Part shown: positions 22,807-35,390 of the stretch, one piece after another
Numbering within the stretch: position 1 is the stretch's first letter
Layout of the letters: each line of letters starts with the position of its first letter
Assembly (NCBI GenBank): GCA_964034945.1
Contig: OZ035960.1
Span: forward strand, 83,700,148 to 83,764,147
Direction of reading: 5' to 3'
Length of the DNA: 64,000 bases
DNA from: Chrysopilus asiliformis
Lineage: Eukaryota > Arthropoda > Insecta > Diptera > Rhagionidae
The notes under the pieces: generated by a model
Database searches by the model: none
Told to the model about the DNA's origin: nothing
Seen by the model: only the letters and a program-made list of their open reading frames with translations
Position numbers and translations under genes: made by a program

Positions 22807-23424
22807 TGGTTAGATTCCAGAATACACAAGTTAGCAGCTAGAAAAAACTTGAAAATTTCATGCAATTCGAATTGCGCAAAGAACATTACTTTGGTTGACT
22901 TCAGTTATCCCAAAACAGGCACATAAAATATCATAACTTTTTTGAACTATCGTTGATACGAATACAAAATAATGGGTAAAGACTGATTAGTATTTTCTAA
23001 AAATAAATTCATTTTTTCCTGGTTAGCACTCATTTTAGTAACGCGTAAAACTGATTTAAACAGTTCTTTCAGTTTCCATATTATATTCAAACTAATTTAA
23101 ATCTAATTTTCAAAACTTTGAGACAAATATGACAGTTATGAGATTGGCAAAACTTGAATTTCACATGAGAGTATTGGTTTGTTTTATCCAGAAAGAAATA
23201 TATAATATAATTACACTCAACGAAAAACTTTGTCAATCTGCGGCCAATTTTGGGTGTGTGATAAAAGGGCTTTATCAAATTGATAAAAATCAAAATCACC
23301 CCAAGGGAAATTTTTATCAGCTTCACTCAACAATGCATCGATTGACCAATTTCTCTATCTGTTTTTATTAGTGTGCTACTTTTTTTCTTTCAAAAACATC
23401 TAATCTCTCTTTTTTAAGTATACT
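22807..23424. other. Intergenic DNA, nothing recognised
   Basis: Two overlapping frames on opposite strands (about 23087-23371) lack any family resemblance. No repeats with clear ends. Confidence 0.4.
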
Positions 23425-23792
23425 CACCCTCATTCTGAATGGCGCGTCACTTCATTCGACGTGACGATTGTCACGTCACGTCACGCCGAGTTTGTTATTC
23501 TCATAGTCGCGAGAATCGACAATTTAAATCCATACCGTAATTTCTATCTAACTGAATACTGAGCAATAGAAATGTCCAAATATGTATTTAATTTACGTTT
23601 TCTCTTCATCCAATGTACTCTTACTTCGAATTTGGGACGAGTACTCTTACTTCGAATTTGGCGGTGACAGAAACGTCACGTGTCACGCCAACCTGCCGCT
23701 ATTTGCCGATTGTCGCTCCACTCGCCAATAAGAATGCCAAAATCCGCGTGACGTGACTTTTGTCGTGTAATTCGCCATTCAGAATGAGGGTG
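23425..23792. mobile_element. MITE with perfect 20-bp terminal inverted repeats
   Basis: CACCCTCATTCTGAATGGCG at the left end is exactly mirrored at the right end. Flanking ACT (23422-23424 and 23793-23795) may be a 3-bp duplication. The interior carries palindromic CGTGACG words near both ends. Superfamily uncertain. Confidence 0.8.
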
Positions 23793-24899
23793 ACTATATT
23801 CCATCCGGTGTTGCTGGTAGAGATTCTGGCTGAGTGCCTTTTCAGTTTTTGTACTCTATATGAGAACAATATATAAAAGTATATATATTTAGTATACCGT
23901 TTGTAGTGCATCGAACAAATCATCAGACACAAAAATAAACTAGTAAAGTTTTTTTTCTGCCGCAGCAAAATTTACCACGGACCTGTCAAAGTATAACAGC
24001 TGATTGTCAAAGTTGAAAATAAAGTAATCTTCACTGCGGCAATTTCGGAACACGATTTGGTTAACTTGACATTTTGTCAACTGAAACATTTGAATGGATA
24101 ATATTTTCAAAACTATTTTCATTTTTTTATAAGGGAAGACCCTTTAATACCGAAGCACAGCTAAGGATGGTAAAATAGAATTTTTTTTATTATTAAATTT
24201 TAATAATTATTATTAATAATTATTATCGTCATTTAAGACCTTCTCAAAAGTCTAAGATTTAATAATAAAAAGATATCTATTTTGACAGCGCAGTTAAATT
24301 TACGCTCGGGAGCAAAGTTGAAAAAGTAAAACTCTTGACTTTGGTGTTTTGGAACGAGAGTGAAGTTTACTTCACGTAAACCATATGTATTTTGGACCGA
24401 CTTTCAGTTAACCGCGGTCGATCGCACTTAATGCGATAAGTAATATAATGTGGCCCAGCATTGGTAGCTTAAACTGATTTTCGTTAAGCGAAAGTGTCAA
24501 AGTGCTACGTGACATGGAAAGTGCCTAAAAAAGCACGAAAGTGCCATATACGGCATCACTGGTTCCATCTCATTTCACAATATTGGGGAGAAGTGTAAAT
24601 GATCAATAACAACTAATAATAGAATATGAAACGAAATAATTGATTTTTGATGATTTTTAGATCCAAAAACTTCAAACGAACGAAATTTGTCGATTAAAGT
24701 CAACTGGATTTTCAAGTATAGCAATATGATAATTCATTTTATCAATTGTTTATTAATATGATTATCAATATGATAACTCATTTTATCAAATTGATAACAC
24801 AGCACCTTCAATTTAATCGAAAAAGGACTTTATTAGTTTTTATCTAATAAAACGTTTATCAACTTAATAAAAACAATATTGTTAAAGCTGGGTTTGTTA
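23793..24899. other. Intergenic DNA with a dispersed 40-bp word
   Basis: At 24135-24168 it contains CCTTTAATACCGAAGCACAG, which recurs slightly changed at 17967-17987 inside the hAT MITE. Nothing else is recognised. Confidence 0.4.
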
Positions 24900-25438
24900 T
24901 GCCGGAGACACATGTGCAGAATTTCTGCATGCAGCGCTGCATGCAGATCTGCAGCTGAGACACATGAGCAGATTTTTTTTGTCATTTCATCGCATCGGCT
25001 GCTGTCAACAATGGAAGAAGAATTGATTGAATTCATTCGAAACAATCAATTTTTGTATTGGAAATGGATGGATCACCTTTGGAAATGGATGGACCACCTC
25101 ATGTTCCTGAAAGACATAGATAACGTCAACACAAAGTATTGAATATTTTCTACTTAAAACTGAGACTCGTTCTTCGCTAAAAATCGTTCTTACCAATTGT
25201 CAAATTTTCTTTTTCCACTGTATACGAATCTAGTCCATAGTCTCTTCGCTAACAGTCGATTTTGCCAAGCACCAAAAAAGAATCCTCGGTTGGCATCACT
25301 AAATCTGCGCAGAGAAATTAGAAATAGAGATATGGTGCAGCTCTGCGCTGCATGCAGAATTTACGTGTGGGCTCCTTCATATAAACCTGTGTATTCTAAC
25401 TGCGCTGCATGCAAAATTCTGCACATGTGTCTCCGGCA
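24900..25438. mobile_element. PIF/Harbinger-like element, internally deleted
   Basis: TTA occurs on both flanks (24897-24899 and 25439-25441). The ends TGCCGGAGACACATGTGCAG are mirrored, and the subterminal zone is full of GCAGCGCTGCATGCAG-type palindromes. Inside, from the ATG at 25011, a short frame starts MEEELIEFIRNNQFLYW. This resembles the start of the MADF/Myb-like second protein of Harbinger elements, supporting the assignment; the frame soon breaks. Confidence 0.8.
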
Positions 25439-25441
25439 TTA

Positions 25442-26740
25442 ATCTGATAAAGAAATTATTAATTTAATATTTTTTTTTTATTATATTGATAGATTTTTTT
25501 TTTTATTTTGTAAAAACAATTTCATTAAAATTTAAGAATAGAATTTTTATCAATCTGATGAAATTTTACTTTGAACATCTTTTTTGACTATTGACCGAAA
25601 GTATTGAAATTGCTTTGTAATTACACACACTGACCTTCATATATATATATTTGTATGTTTTTGTTCTTGTATTATATGTTCATGTTTTCAAACTTATATT
25701 CATATCGTAGTATAATAAAAAAAGATATACGAAAAATACAAAACCAAATATAAAATACATATTTAATTACGAAAACCAACCATAAAATTATACAGAAATA
25801 GGTAAAATTAAATATTTGATAATGCTTTCATAAAAAAAAATAAAGAAATTAAAGAAACATACAGTAAAGCTTATTAAACTATTTTATCTCCCGACGGTAC
25901 ATGTATCCAAGAATCAATAAAACTATAAAACTTGCAGTTTTCCGTTAAGATGAAAAACAAAAATTATTGCGATAAACCATAAAATCCAGTGGTATTATAG
26001 TATTAAAGAATGGGTTATTAAAAACCTTCTTAAAATGTAATTTGTATTATAGTTTGATTCGATATTTGAATAAGTTTATATGAATAAGTTTATAAAAATA
26101 ATAATGATAAATTTATATATGAATTTAAAAATATGATAAATATACCACCGCTTTATGTAACAAGATATTACATTTTATTTTATTAAAAATATGCCTTCAC
26201 CAAAAAAAAGTCATCTATTGTTTTCAGTATACATCTTAAACCAGGGATCCCCCGAGGCTTTCGCAACATTGGATCATTGCACAACGCGTACAACAAAAAA
26301 GTATTTACAGGGTAATATAACTAAGCACCATTTTTACAAAACAAATGTATTATCAGTATTTTATTTTCAATCGGGCCGAATAATATTGTTTTTTTTTCGG
26401 AATTTCAAAATTGCAACATGGTTTTTCATGTGTGTTTTGGCTGAACTATCGGACTCTCCCTCATACAAACATGGAGAAACTCGCAAATTATGCCCGATTA
26501 TATGAAAGAGAGGGCAGAAGTGGTCCCACTCAGTTTCAATGTTTAAAAAGGTTTTGTGAAATTATATTCTAAGCTTTTTTTAATCTTATCAATTTTTCGG
26601 TAAAATGCACTACTTTCGAGAAAATTTCAAAAATATGTGCCGTTGTGCAGGGTGTTTTTTAAAAACCGTCTGGTTGACTATAGAAAATTAGCTGTCATTT
26701 TTTGTTTTATCAATGTTGTTTTTTGTTTCAGTAAAGTGTA
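25442..26740. other. AT-rich intergenic DNA
   Basis: Long A/T runs and short degenerate repeats. A 104-codon frame at 26191-26505 has no recognisable family. A GTGCAGGGTGTTTTTTAAAAA word at 26644-26664 may be the outer end of the adjacent mariner remnant. Confidence 0.4.
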
Positions 26741-26749
26741 ACAATTCAT

Positions 26750-27610
26750 CATAGAAAGATTTACACCGCAACAGAGTTACCAAATCGTGGAATATTGTTT
26801 CCGAAATCAGTGTTCAGTTACTCAAACTTATCGAGCACTTCGTCAATTTTATGGACCGAATAATCGCCCATCTGAGCCTGCTAGTCGTCGTGTTGTGGAA
26901 AGATTTCGCACAAATTTAACGCTACATAACATAAGGCCAATAACAACAATGAGATCCATGCGTTCCGAAGAAAATATAGCCGCAGTTGAGGCCAGTGTTA
27001 ATGAAGACCCAAATCTTGCAGGCGTCGTGCATAGAAGCTTAGGTTTTCTCCGTCCAAATCATGGGAGATTTTGCCAAATATTCTTAAGCCCCTTACAAGA
27101 TTCAATTGGCGCAAGAATTGAAGCTGTTGGATCATCGCATTCGTCAAACCTGGGCTCAAAATCAATTGCAAGATGATCCGGAACTTTATGGCAAAATTGT
27201 GCTCAGCCTTGAGGATTAATTTTGCCTCAACGGATACGTCAATAAGAAAAATAGTCATATTTGAAGAGACTCTTGAGACACCATTACATTCAGAAAAATC
27301 TGGTGTGGTTTGTACGCTGGTAGCATTATTGGGCCCTATTTCCTTAAAAATTAACCGATACAGAAAAATTATCAACGTATATTTGTTTCCGAGATTTACG
27401 TGACATCGATGGGGACGATATGTGGTTTCAGCAGGATGGGGTTATGACACGTAGCGGCCAATACCATCGATTTATTGAAATAAAAGTTTGATGAGAATGT
27501 GGAACCTGTAAATTGTCCACCAAGATCTTGTGATCTAACGCCACTCGATTATTTTCTGTTGAGGTACGTGAAATCGCTTGTTTACGTGGATAAACGAGCG
27601 AAATTATGAA
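26750..27610 (+). pseudogene. Dead mariner-like transposase (DUF4817 N-terminal domain)
   Basis: The N-terminal helix-turn-helix region reads from about 26759: TPQQSYQIVEYCFRNQ, then TYRALRQFYGPNNRPSE and MRSEENIAAVEASVNEDPN, the DUF4817 pattern of a mariner-related family common in insects. Later pieces in shifted frames include LLDHRIRQTWAQNQLQDDPE (about 27120-27180), DMWFQQDG (about 27419-27442) and CPPRSCDLTPLDYF (27516-27558), the catalytic-domain landmarks. Several frameshifts and stops make it non-functional. It ends abruptly where the retrotransposon remnant begins. Confidence 0.85.
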
Positions 27611-27614
27611 TGAG

Positions 27615-28200
27615 TCAATTATGAAATGGTCGAGTTTATGAATGATTCCATTAATGACTCTAAAAACATCAGAATGCTGGGTATCGAAATAAACGAGAAG
27701 CTCCAATGGAGCGATCATATTTTTAAAATTGTTAGGGGAAGCATTGCAGTGCCAGGCTTTCTGGGACGCTGCAAAAAATATTTCACACCAATCGCCGTGC
27801 TCAGCATCTACAAGATCTACATCCGACCGGGATTTGAGTACTATTTCCACATTTGGGCTAAAGCACCAAAAACTGTCCTGCCACTGCTGGACGGAATTGA
27901 AAAACGTGCGATCCGACTGATTGGAGACAAGTCTTTGACAGATTTATTACCGTCTCTCGAGCATCGTCGCTCTGTTGGGGTACTCAGCATATTCTATAGA
28001 TATTTCCATAGAAAATGTTTCACTGAAATTTCCCAACTCATTCCTCCACGGTATGTTTTCCTTAGACACGTTCGTGCAGCGCGCACCTCCCCGTTTTCGT
28101 ACAGTAAAGTTTAGGAGTTTTTTCATTCCGCGAACAACAAGGCTTTGGATTGATTTTTTTTTTTCAAAAACGCAAGTTTGCAGAATTTCAGTACTCTAGC
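27615..28200 (+). pseudogene. 3' end of a non-LTR retrotransposon reverse transcriptase, truncated
   Basis: The frame from 27626 encodes the region after the reverse transcriptase core: MLGIEINEKLQWSDHIFK, GFLGRCKKYFTP, YIRPGFEYYFHIWAKAPK and LEHRRSVGVLSIFYRYF, the ordered landmarks of Jockey/CR1-type C-termini. A frameshift near 28060 moves to another frame, which continues with PPRFRTVKFRSFF and RTTRLWIDF. It is 5'-truncated, as usual for dead LINE copies, with no clear poly-A tail. Confidence 0.85.
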
Positions 28201-28554
28201 TTAATTACATTGAGAGATATTGGCTAAAGATTTTAAAAAAATGAAAAACGAGACTCTTTGAACAAAATCGAAAAACATCGAAAGCCGCGAGCAAAAAATC
28301 ACAAAAAAAAATCATTGGAGTATAAAAATTTCCTAATTTTTTTTAAAAAGTAGGCGGGCATTTATAGTAGCGTGGTTTATATTTGTATTGTGTTTTAATC
28401 ATTTAACTTTAACATTTTTGTTTCCATTTACTTTTACAAATTCATTTACCTTTTGCCTTATAGAATATTTTTGTTTCTTCTTGATAGTTTTTATATGTAA
28501 TACGAAGTATATATACCAACTATGAAATTTCTTTCGAAACGCGAATTATATCAC
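28201..28554. other. AT-rich gap before the hAT element
   Basis: No gene or repeat with ends. It finishes with TATATCAC at 28547-28554, the target duplication of the next element. Confidence 0.5.
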
Positions 28555-28776
28555 CAGGGCCGTACCGACTGGCGGTTGGGAAATCTCTAGTTGATTTTCC
28601 AAAATCCGAACTTCTCTTTTTCTACCTCAAATTTTCTATTAGTAAACATACGCGTGTTTTATGACTTGTTTGTTTTTTCACATGCCATTCTGCTTTGGCA
28701 ACAGCGTCACAGCGAGTTGGGAGAGAATGAATAAAAGGCTTTGAAAGAGTAGACACCCGACCGTGGGAGGAGTATA

Positions 28777-30009
28777 ATGGAGGAGTATAATGCCATGAAT
28801 GACTTGATATCAAGTGCTAAAAAGTTCTCAAGTCAACTTGGCATAGAAGCAGAGAACGATTTTGAGCGACATCACAGAAGAAGGGTGGCTCCAAAGCGAG
28901 TAGATGAATCACGCGACGAGGAGGCTCACTCAGTGTTGCCGGAGACCTCAAGCCCAAAATCGCTGAAATGAGGAAAAAAAATCTCAAAAGTCTCCGAAAT
29001 TATAGACAAAAATCGCTAGTTTTGAGACTTTTTTTAATGCATATTTAAATATATATCTTGTTTTAAAATCGCTTTTATTCTTTGTTTTTAACAATAATAA
29101 AATATAATAATAAAAAATAAAAACTTTGTCTTCTTAAAAAAAACACTGCACCTTCAGCAAAGCAAACAAAATTTAAAATAAATTTGACGTTTACTTAAGT
29201 TGAGTGATTCATGTATTTTCTTATAGGGGGATTCTGTGGTACTTATTTATATACATTTGGTAGGTTGTTGACCCAAGAAGCATAAATGTAAAAAAATTGT
29301 GAAAAGTATGATATTTATTAGCAAAAATTTCAACAAAGTTTTTTTTCTTAAGAAACTTTTGAAAATCGCTGAAATCTCCGAAAAGTCCCCAAAAGACCAC
29401 TAAAATCTCAAATCTCAACACGTGCTTTTTAAGGCATGAAAGTCGCTAGAAATGAGACAAGTCGCTGAAAATGGCAACACTGGGCTCACTTCACTTTGGA
29501 GTCATTTTGTCGCAAAGAGTTTAAGTGTGTCCTAGATACATTAACTTCTCTGCTACAATCTAATGTCAGTGCTTGCCTCAATAGCATGAAGCCTTTCTTT
29601 GACATCTTTCCAATTCCAGTTTCAGAAAGCGTTTTGACAATAGCTAATTTGAAGAAGGTAGTGCAGATGATTCCTTCCCATGACCAGAGACCAGATGTTT
29701 CGGGATTATAAAGAAGCAAAAAACATGGTAGAGATTGTTAAGCGAGCACGCGAAATGAAAGGGGTACTTAAATTAGCATTTCAGCTAATAACTTTTGTTC
29801 TAACTGCCAGTTTCTCCGTAGCTACGAATGAGCGCAAATTCAGCCAGCTAAAACTGGTGAAAAACGTTCTAAGGTCGACTATGGGAGACGAAAGACTGAG
29901 TTCTTTAATGATACTACACAGCGAAAAAGACCTAACTGATACAATTGACCTCACGAAATTTGTTTCGGCATGGGCAAAGTTAAAGGAAAGACGAATCCAT
30001 GTACTATAA
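28777..30009 (+). pseudogene. hAT transposase remnant (ZMYM1/THAP0-like), interrupted
   Basis: The first part, 28777-28930, runs MEEYNAMNDLISSAKKF to DEEAH. Skipping the MITE and one TSD copy, it continues in frame at 29491 as FTLESFCRKEFKCVLDTLTS, so insertion preserved both halves. A frameshift near 29690 changes frame, and the last part (to the stop at 30009) contains LITFVLTASFSVATNERKFS, LKLVKNVLRSTMGDERLSSL and the downstream helix, the hAT dimerisation domain. The catalytic core is mostly missing. Confidence 0.85.
28931..29482. mobile_element. hAT MITE nested in the hAT transposase
   Basis: GGCTCACT is duplicated exactly at 28923-28930 and 29483-29490. The ends are CAGTGTTGCC and GGCAACACTG. 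Subterminal zones carry repeated AAATCGCTGAAAT / GAAATCTCC words on both sides. 552 bp, non-coding. Confidence 0.93.
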
Positions 30010-30304
30010 ATTAGATATGTACAGACTCTAGTTGAAGTCATCTTCAACGGTTATCTTTTCTCTCAAGGATCGCATAAGATTATTAGTGTTTACCCTTTAT
30101 TTAATTGTATGTGAAAAATAAAAAAAATTACAATATGTTAACATAACCATTATTCTTTAGTATAATTTCTGGTCAGAGATTCTGGGCAAGGAAAAGGAAT
30201 TTTTATTAGGTACATCCTAGTAAGGAAAAATTAGATGTTCGAGTTGGGAAAATTGAGATGTCTCCCCCCCAATCCAGAGCCTTCGATACGGCCCTGTATA
30301 TCAC

Positions 30305-33300
30305 AGCAAAAGAAAAAGCTTGCGATTTTATAAATTGATATATTAATTTTATACCAAAGTTCTATTGAATTCTGTTCTATCCAAATCAAAATTGGCTGTT
30401 TTTATAAAACTCAGCATAAAATTTATACTTTTTATTTATCAATGCCTTTAATATTTCATAATTTATTAATTCTATATCAATTTTGGTATAGAATGATTTT
30501 ATATGGAAAAATTTATCAAAAAAGGATAAATTTTATACACAAATTTTCAACTGTGCACTTGGTCTTTCCAAATTTCCAAGTATACACAAAAATGCGTTGT
30601 ATAATTTATTTTTAGAAAGGGGGGAACGCCAAACATAGGAGCCACAAGTTCAATTAATGAGGAACCTAACATTTACCAATCACCGATTATTAGCCACTGA
30701 ATTTTAGAATAGTCATAACGGAAAAGAACTATAATCAAATAAAAAAATCGTGAAGATTTCAAATTAAAGGTATTATATTTAAGGTGTGTGCGAAACATTT
30801 TAATTCCATGCGAACTCTAGTACATTTTTATACTAGATTGCATTGCGAAATGGAAACTTGAAAAATTTCACATGTAGCTCATTTAAAATTTTTTTGTGGG
30901 TTTGGAGGGGCCACTGACCCCCAAAATACAAAAATCGTCCAATACGTGCTTTAAGAACTCCAGAATGCAAAAAATGTATTTTAGAGATTTTTGGTTTTTC
31001 CAGTGGCGTGGGCGTACTTTTCAAGCCCGAGGTCGAAAGATATTCTCTAGACGCATCTTTTCGCATTTGCGGTTTTCCAAACGGTTGAAAAATAATAGTT
31101 TTATAAGCGTTTGAAAAATTTTAGAAAGAAAATTTGGGACGCCACAGGGCAACTAAATTTTAAATATGGTTTGGAAAGCACTATTTCCCCGCAATCTATC
31201 AGCAAAATATGAAGGCACAAGCGACGCGCGTCCGAATAGTGTATTTTTTTCCATAAATCGCATAGGTCATTAAGCATGAGTGGGCTACCCCAGTACGGAT
31301 TGGTCCCATATAGATGTAGGCCAGATGTAGGCAATAATGTTATAAACATTTTTTACAAAGCTCATCCCCATATCCCCCCTATCGCGGGTGGCGAGGGGTT
31401 AAAAGCGAAATCTTTAATCTGATTTTCCTTCAAAACACCTGGACCGATTTTTTCGAAAAAATATATGTTGTAGGGACTAACGAGGCAGTATTCTAAAAAT
31501 ATATAAAAAAATTGAATCAGAAAAAAAAACAAAAAAATTAAATTTTTTTTTTAAATTTAAAATAATTTTTTTTTTCAATATGACGCCTATTTTACACGTT
31601 CACACACATAAATCGATCGGTATATGTCCCGGCAAGTGCGGAACTCCGTCATGATGTCGGTTTTGCAGTGATTTTAATACCTTTCTTATATACTTGTATA
31701 AGCAAGGTAAAAACTTAATAAAAAGAAAAAAAAAGACTGAATATGTCTAGTCGATTAGCCGTGTTTCTTAATTCCTATTTCTCGTATTTCTCAATCCCTA
31801 TAAATTGTAGCGATTGTGAAATAATTTTCAACGCAAAGTAATTATATGACCATGCCAAAAAATGTGTACTTTGTTTAAACGGGGAAAACTTTCCAAAATA
31901 ATTTTTGTGGTAAAGTTAATAACCCATGTGACTAAAGGGGAGCATAATGGTTTAAAAATAAATCAAGCCTTCACAATTTACATTTATTACGAACATAGAA
32001 AATTGGTATTCAATGTTGTATCTAACTGTAAATCAAAATGTCTATTAAATTTTCATATGAATAAAATATGTTCAATAAATTATGAATTGCGAAAAATTTA
32101 AACTATCATTGCGACGACACCGCGGCGTCATACTACTTTGGCGTTCATGTTAAGATTTTGATTTTGAAACACTCTCAAATACGAATCTAGGGGAATTAGA
32201 TTAATTTGCATACATAATTAAATTTGTGATTTAAACTCGACCGACAAGAGTCAAGAATTCGTGTTTGTTTTTAGATAATTCGTTTGATATCTTTATAGAT
32301 TGTCAATGATCGTTAGCTATCTCAATAATAGACAATGTTCTGGTTGAAACATCTCCAAGGAATAAACATTAGATGCGGCAGCTGCTTTTGGCATTAACAT
32401 CAGATTAGTGGCTTCAATTCACACCTAAATCAAATAAATGCCCTCGGCAAAAATATTATTTTACTTTATTTGCATTTAAATTTTTAATTTGAATTGAGTT
32501 TATGCTCGATGCTAAGTTTTTAGTACCACTCTCTTAAAGTGATATACGCAATCGACGGCAACGAGGACGAACGAAATTGATCTATGACTGTTGAGTATTA
32601 ATGCAGCTGTTCAGGGAAAATCTTAGCATCTTTACCTCACAATTCGATGGGTTTTTGGGAGAATTGCAATGTTTATGAATTTATTTGTCATTTAATCGAA
32701 TCATTTATAATATCTAGCATTAAATTACATTTTGTCAGTTATGATTTCCGTATCGTTAAAGGCGATGAATCAGAAATTTCATAAAGTTGTCGTACGGATT
32801 GTGAAGTATCACTCATTTCGAGATGCCACAATAAAATAATTACAATTTGATGAAAATTTAATTTTAATTCCCAATTTGATTGAATTTGTTAGAACGGTGC
32901 AGTAATCAGCCTTGTTTGTACATCCGGGTAACCGTTGGAACCAGTGTGTCTTTCACCTTAATTCTGTCCACGTTTGAAAAAACTCTTCTTGTAATTTCGT
33001 CGATATAGAGTCCCATCCCAAAGTGACTTGCAGAAGCTAGTCGATGGCTCATTGAGCGTATCTTGATTTTTCTAAAATTCTGTTTATCATGATTTTTCAT
33101 GGCTGCATTGGACTTTCTAGGCACATCTTTTCAGAACCTTTTACACGCCATCCAGACCTGCCGGAAACTCTGACATAAATGTTAGCAGAAATGTCATTAG
33201 AAAAGTCTGTTGTGACGTAGGTGGGCTGCTGATTCTGGCATGACATTTCAGTTCCAGAAATGCGTTGAGCAATAAACAACTCAGAGTAGTAAATATGACG

Positions 33301-33868
33301 ATCTGTGATTTCACTTTTTTCTTTAAAATCTCCGCACTAAAATGAAATTCGGCCTCCTGCTGCCTCCACGATGCATTTTTCAAATCATTTCTTTGTAAAA
33401 ATTACTTTTAAACAGTATTCGTTTATAGAACGGAGCGCTCTGCACGTGAAAAATTAGAATCCGCCATCTTAAATTCCATTTCTGTTAGCAAAGATGTCAG
33501 CAAAAAATGTTAGACTTTTATGTCGTAACAGCTGACATTTCAATCTTCACTAGACATAACATCAGACGTGATAGCGACACTGACGGCATTCATGGCAGGT
33601 GTGGATTAGTAGTTAGCTATTCACCCCAATTATGCCCAAATAGCATTTTAAGCAGTCGTCTTTGTCCCCATATTTCATATGCAAATCGCGGTAATAAGCA
33701 ATTTTCGTCGCGGCCACGTCGTAGTTCTGCGAATGAGACGCGCAACGACATCCATAGTGGGGAACACTTTGCTACGCCGCAATTACGACACAGGAACGTA
33801 ATTCAGATGGTGCATTTCACAAATAAAGACGCTGCCATTAACAAAATTAGCGTCCTCAAGATTTACAC
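30305..33868. other. 3.5 kb of AT-rich DNA without a recognised gene
   Basis: Short frames on both strands (for example 30833-31114, 31101-31349, 32906-33383, 33507-33956) show no family landmarks and mostly overlap each other. A short inverted pair, ACCTTTCTTATATA and TATAAGCAAGGT, at about 31679-31712 could end a small repeat. A block near 31430-31480 has the 'CGATTTTTTCGAAAA' flavour of dispersed repeats. No tRNA or other RNA gene was seen. Confidence 0.4.
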
Positions 33869-34833
33869 TTGGAGCACAATGAACGCAACCAAGCCGCAAC
33901 CATCACGCATCCAAATGTCACTTACGAGTTTATTTCACAGAAATGCTTTTGAGTGAGCACAGTGAACGCATCGACGCAAAAGTTGCCAAACTTTGAACTT
34001 TAACGCAACAAGTCTGCGTTGACAGTTCATAAAGTGAGGTTGAGGAAATGTCGTTCTAGGAAACTTTGATAGCCTTAGTGCAATAACATACAAATAACAA
34101 AGATAAAGACCAACAAAGCAAATTATCGCTTCAAAATTATCCATTTTTATACCCGTATGGTGAAACCAAAGGGTATACTAACTTTGCCTTACCGTTTGTA
34201 ACGCCAAGATCCCGTCATCACACACAAAAATGAATTACACCAGTGTGTTTAGAATGATAAAAATAATTAATTTCTGCATGTCCGTCCGTCTGTCTGTCTG
34301 TGGCGCGGATTGCAGGCGCACGGATGGAGCTAGAGACTTGAAATTTTGCGCAGATTCGTTTTCGTAAAATGCGAGGCTAAGTTCGTTAATGGGCAAAAAT
34401 GGACCATTAGGGGTGGTACCCCCCATACCACCGAAAACGATTTTTGCGAATATCTCAAAAACGGTACATCTTATCAAAAAAGTCCAAGAACAAAAGTTAT
34501 TCAGGATATTATTCTACATAAAACTCCCATACATCAAAATCCGATTGGAACAAATTTTAAAAAATCTTGTTGGAAAGTTTGACTTCATAGTGGAATTTTG
34601 ATGAAACTGTTCGCCATTCACTTAAATCACCATACGGGTTTTCAATAATTGCCAGATTGGCAATTATAGCTTTTGTTATGTTTTATATATTTTTCTACTT
34701 TAGTTCACATAAGACGACGCTTCTATTGTGCTCAACCGAACTGCGTTCAAAGCAAATTATCGCTTCTGAACTGCGTTGCGTGACAGTTCGAAGCGTCTTT
34801 AGTTGCGGCTTGGTTGCGTTCATTGTGCTCCAA
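33869..34833. mobile_element. MITE with 32-bp inverted ends, carrying a HINE
   Basis: The left end, TTGGAGCACAATGAACGCAA followed by CCAAGCCGCAAC, is exactly mirrored at 34802-34833. Subterminal words such as 'AACTGCGTT..GACAGTT' and a duplicated AAAGCAAATTATCGCTTC (34116-34133 and 34751-34768) lie inside. A HINE-type element fills 34144-34680, leaving about 430 bp of MITE. The target duplication is not visible. Confidence 0.75.
34144..34680 (+). mobile_element. HINE/DINE-1-type element, full length
   Basis: It starts TTTTTATACCCGTATGGTGA and ends with CACCATACGGGT (the mirrored subterminal repeat), then the hairpin AATTGCCAGATTGGCAATT and GCTTTTGTTATG. The microsatellite (GTCC/GTCT)n lies at 34279-34301. 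This order of subterminal repeats, microsatellite and terminal hairpin is that of Helentron-associated elements. It lies inside the MITE 33869-34833. Confidence 0.85.
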
Positions 34834-35390
34834 TGGTATACGGCTTTACATCACATAAATCTTCGAGCGGAGTTTTCTTTCTCCCTCGAATGCTTACATA
34901 GATTGGTGACTGAACAGAGATGAACAAAAAAAACGTAAACAGAAAGCGAACAAGAAAAATCGAATGGCGATAACTTAATGGAAACTTTTTGTGGCGTATT
35001 ATTTTATAATGGACTTTTCCTCCGATTGCATGTCGTGGTTTTACTTGCAATTAAAAATTTTCGACAATATTGGATCTGAAATTTAAACAGATTTTATGGG
35101 CCATCAAATTATTTTGTTTTTAACGAAAAATTTCTTTAATTTTATTTTACCGGTCAAATTTGTTTTTTTTTTGCAATGAAATTTTGATGTCAATAAAATT
35201 GTGCTGTTTTAAAAATGTCTCCTATCCATCTTTTATACAATTTCCTTCAGTTATTAGCCTGATATAAGAAATTTAATTCTCGAAGCGAAATCGTTTGCAT
35301 CAAATGTCAATGGGGAATATGGAGGCATCAACTTTTTTCCTTTTGTGTGTAAAGCGGGGGCTTTAGGTAACTCTAGTGGCAACCGTTACG

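Larger units (their letters stand above)
28555..30296 (+). mobile_element. hAT transposon with perfect 8-bp duplication
   Basis: TATATCAC flanks both sides (28547-28554 and 30297-30304). The ends CAGGGCCGTACCGA and TCGATACGGCCCTG are inverted repeats with one mismatch. Inside is a decayed transposase of the ZMYM1/THAP0-like hAT branch. A second hAT-type MITE (28931-29482) interrupts it. Without that insert the element is about 1.18 kb, shorter than autonomous members, so it was already internally deleted. Confidence 0.93.

Noticed and set aside
33507..33956. 149-codon frame as a gene
   Set aside because: It runs into the MITE beginning at 33869, has no domain landmarks, and is overlapped by opposite-strand frames nearby.
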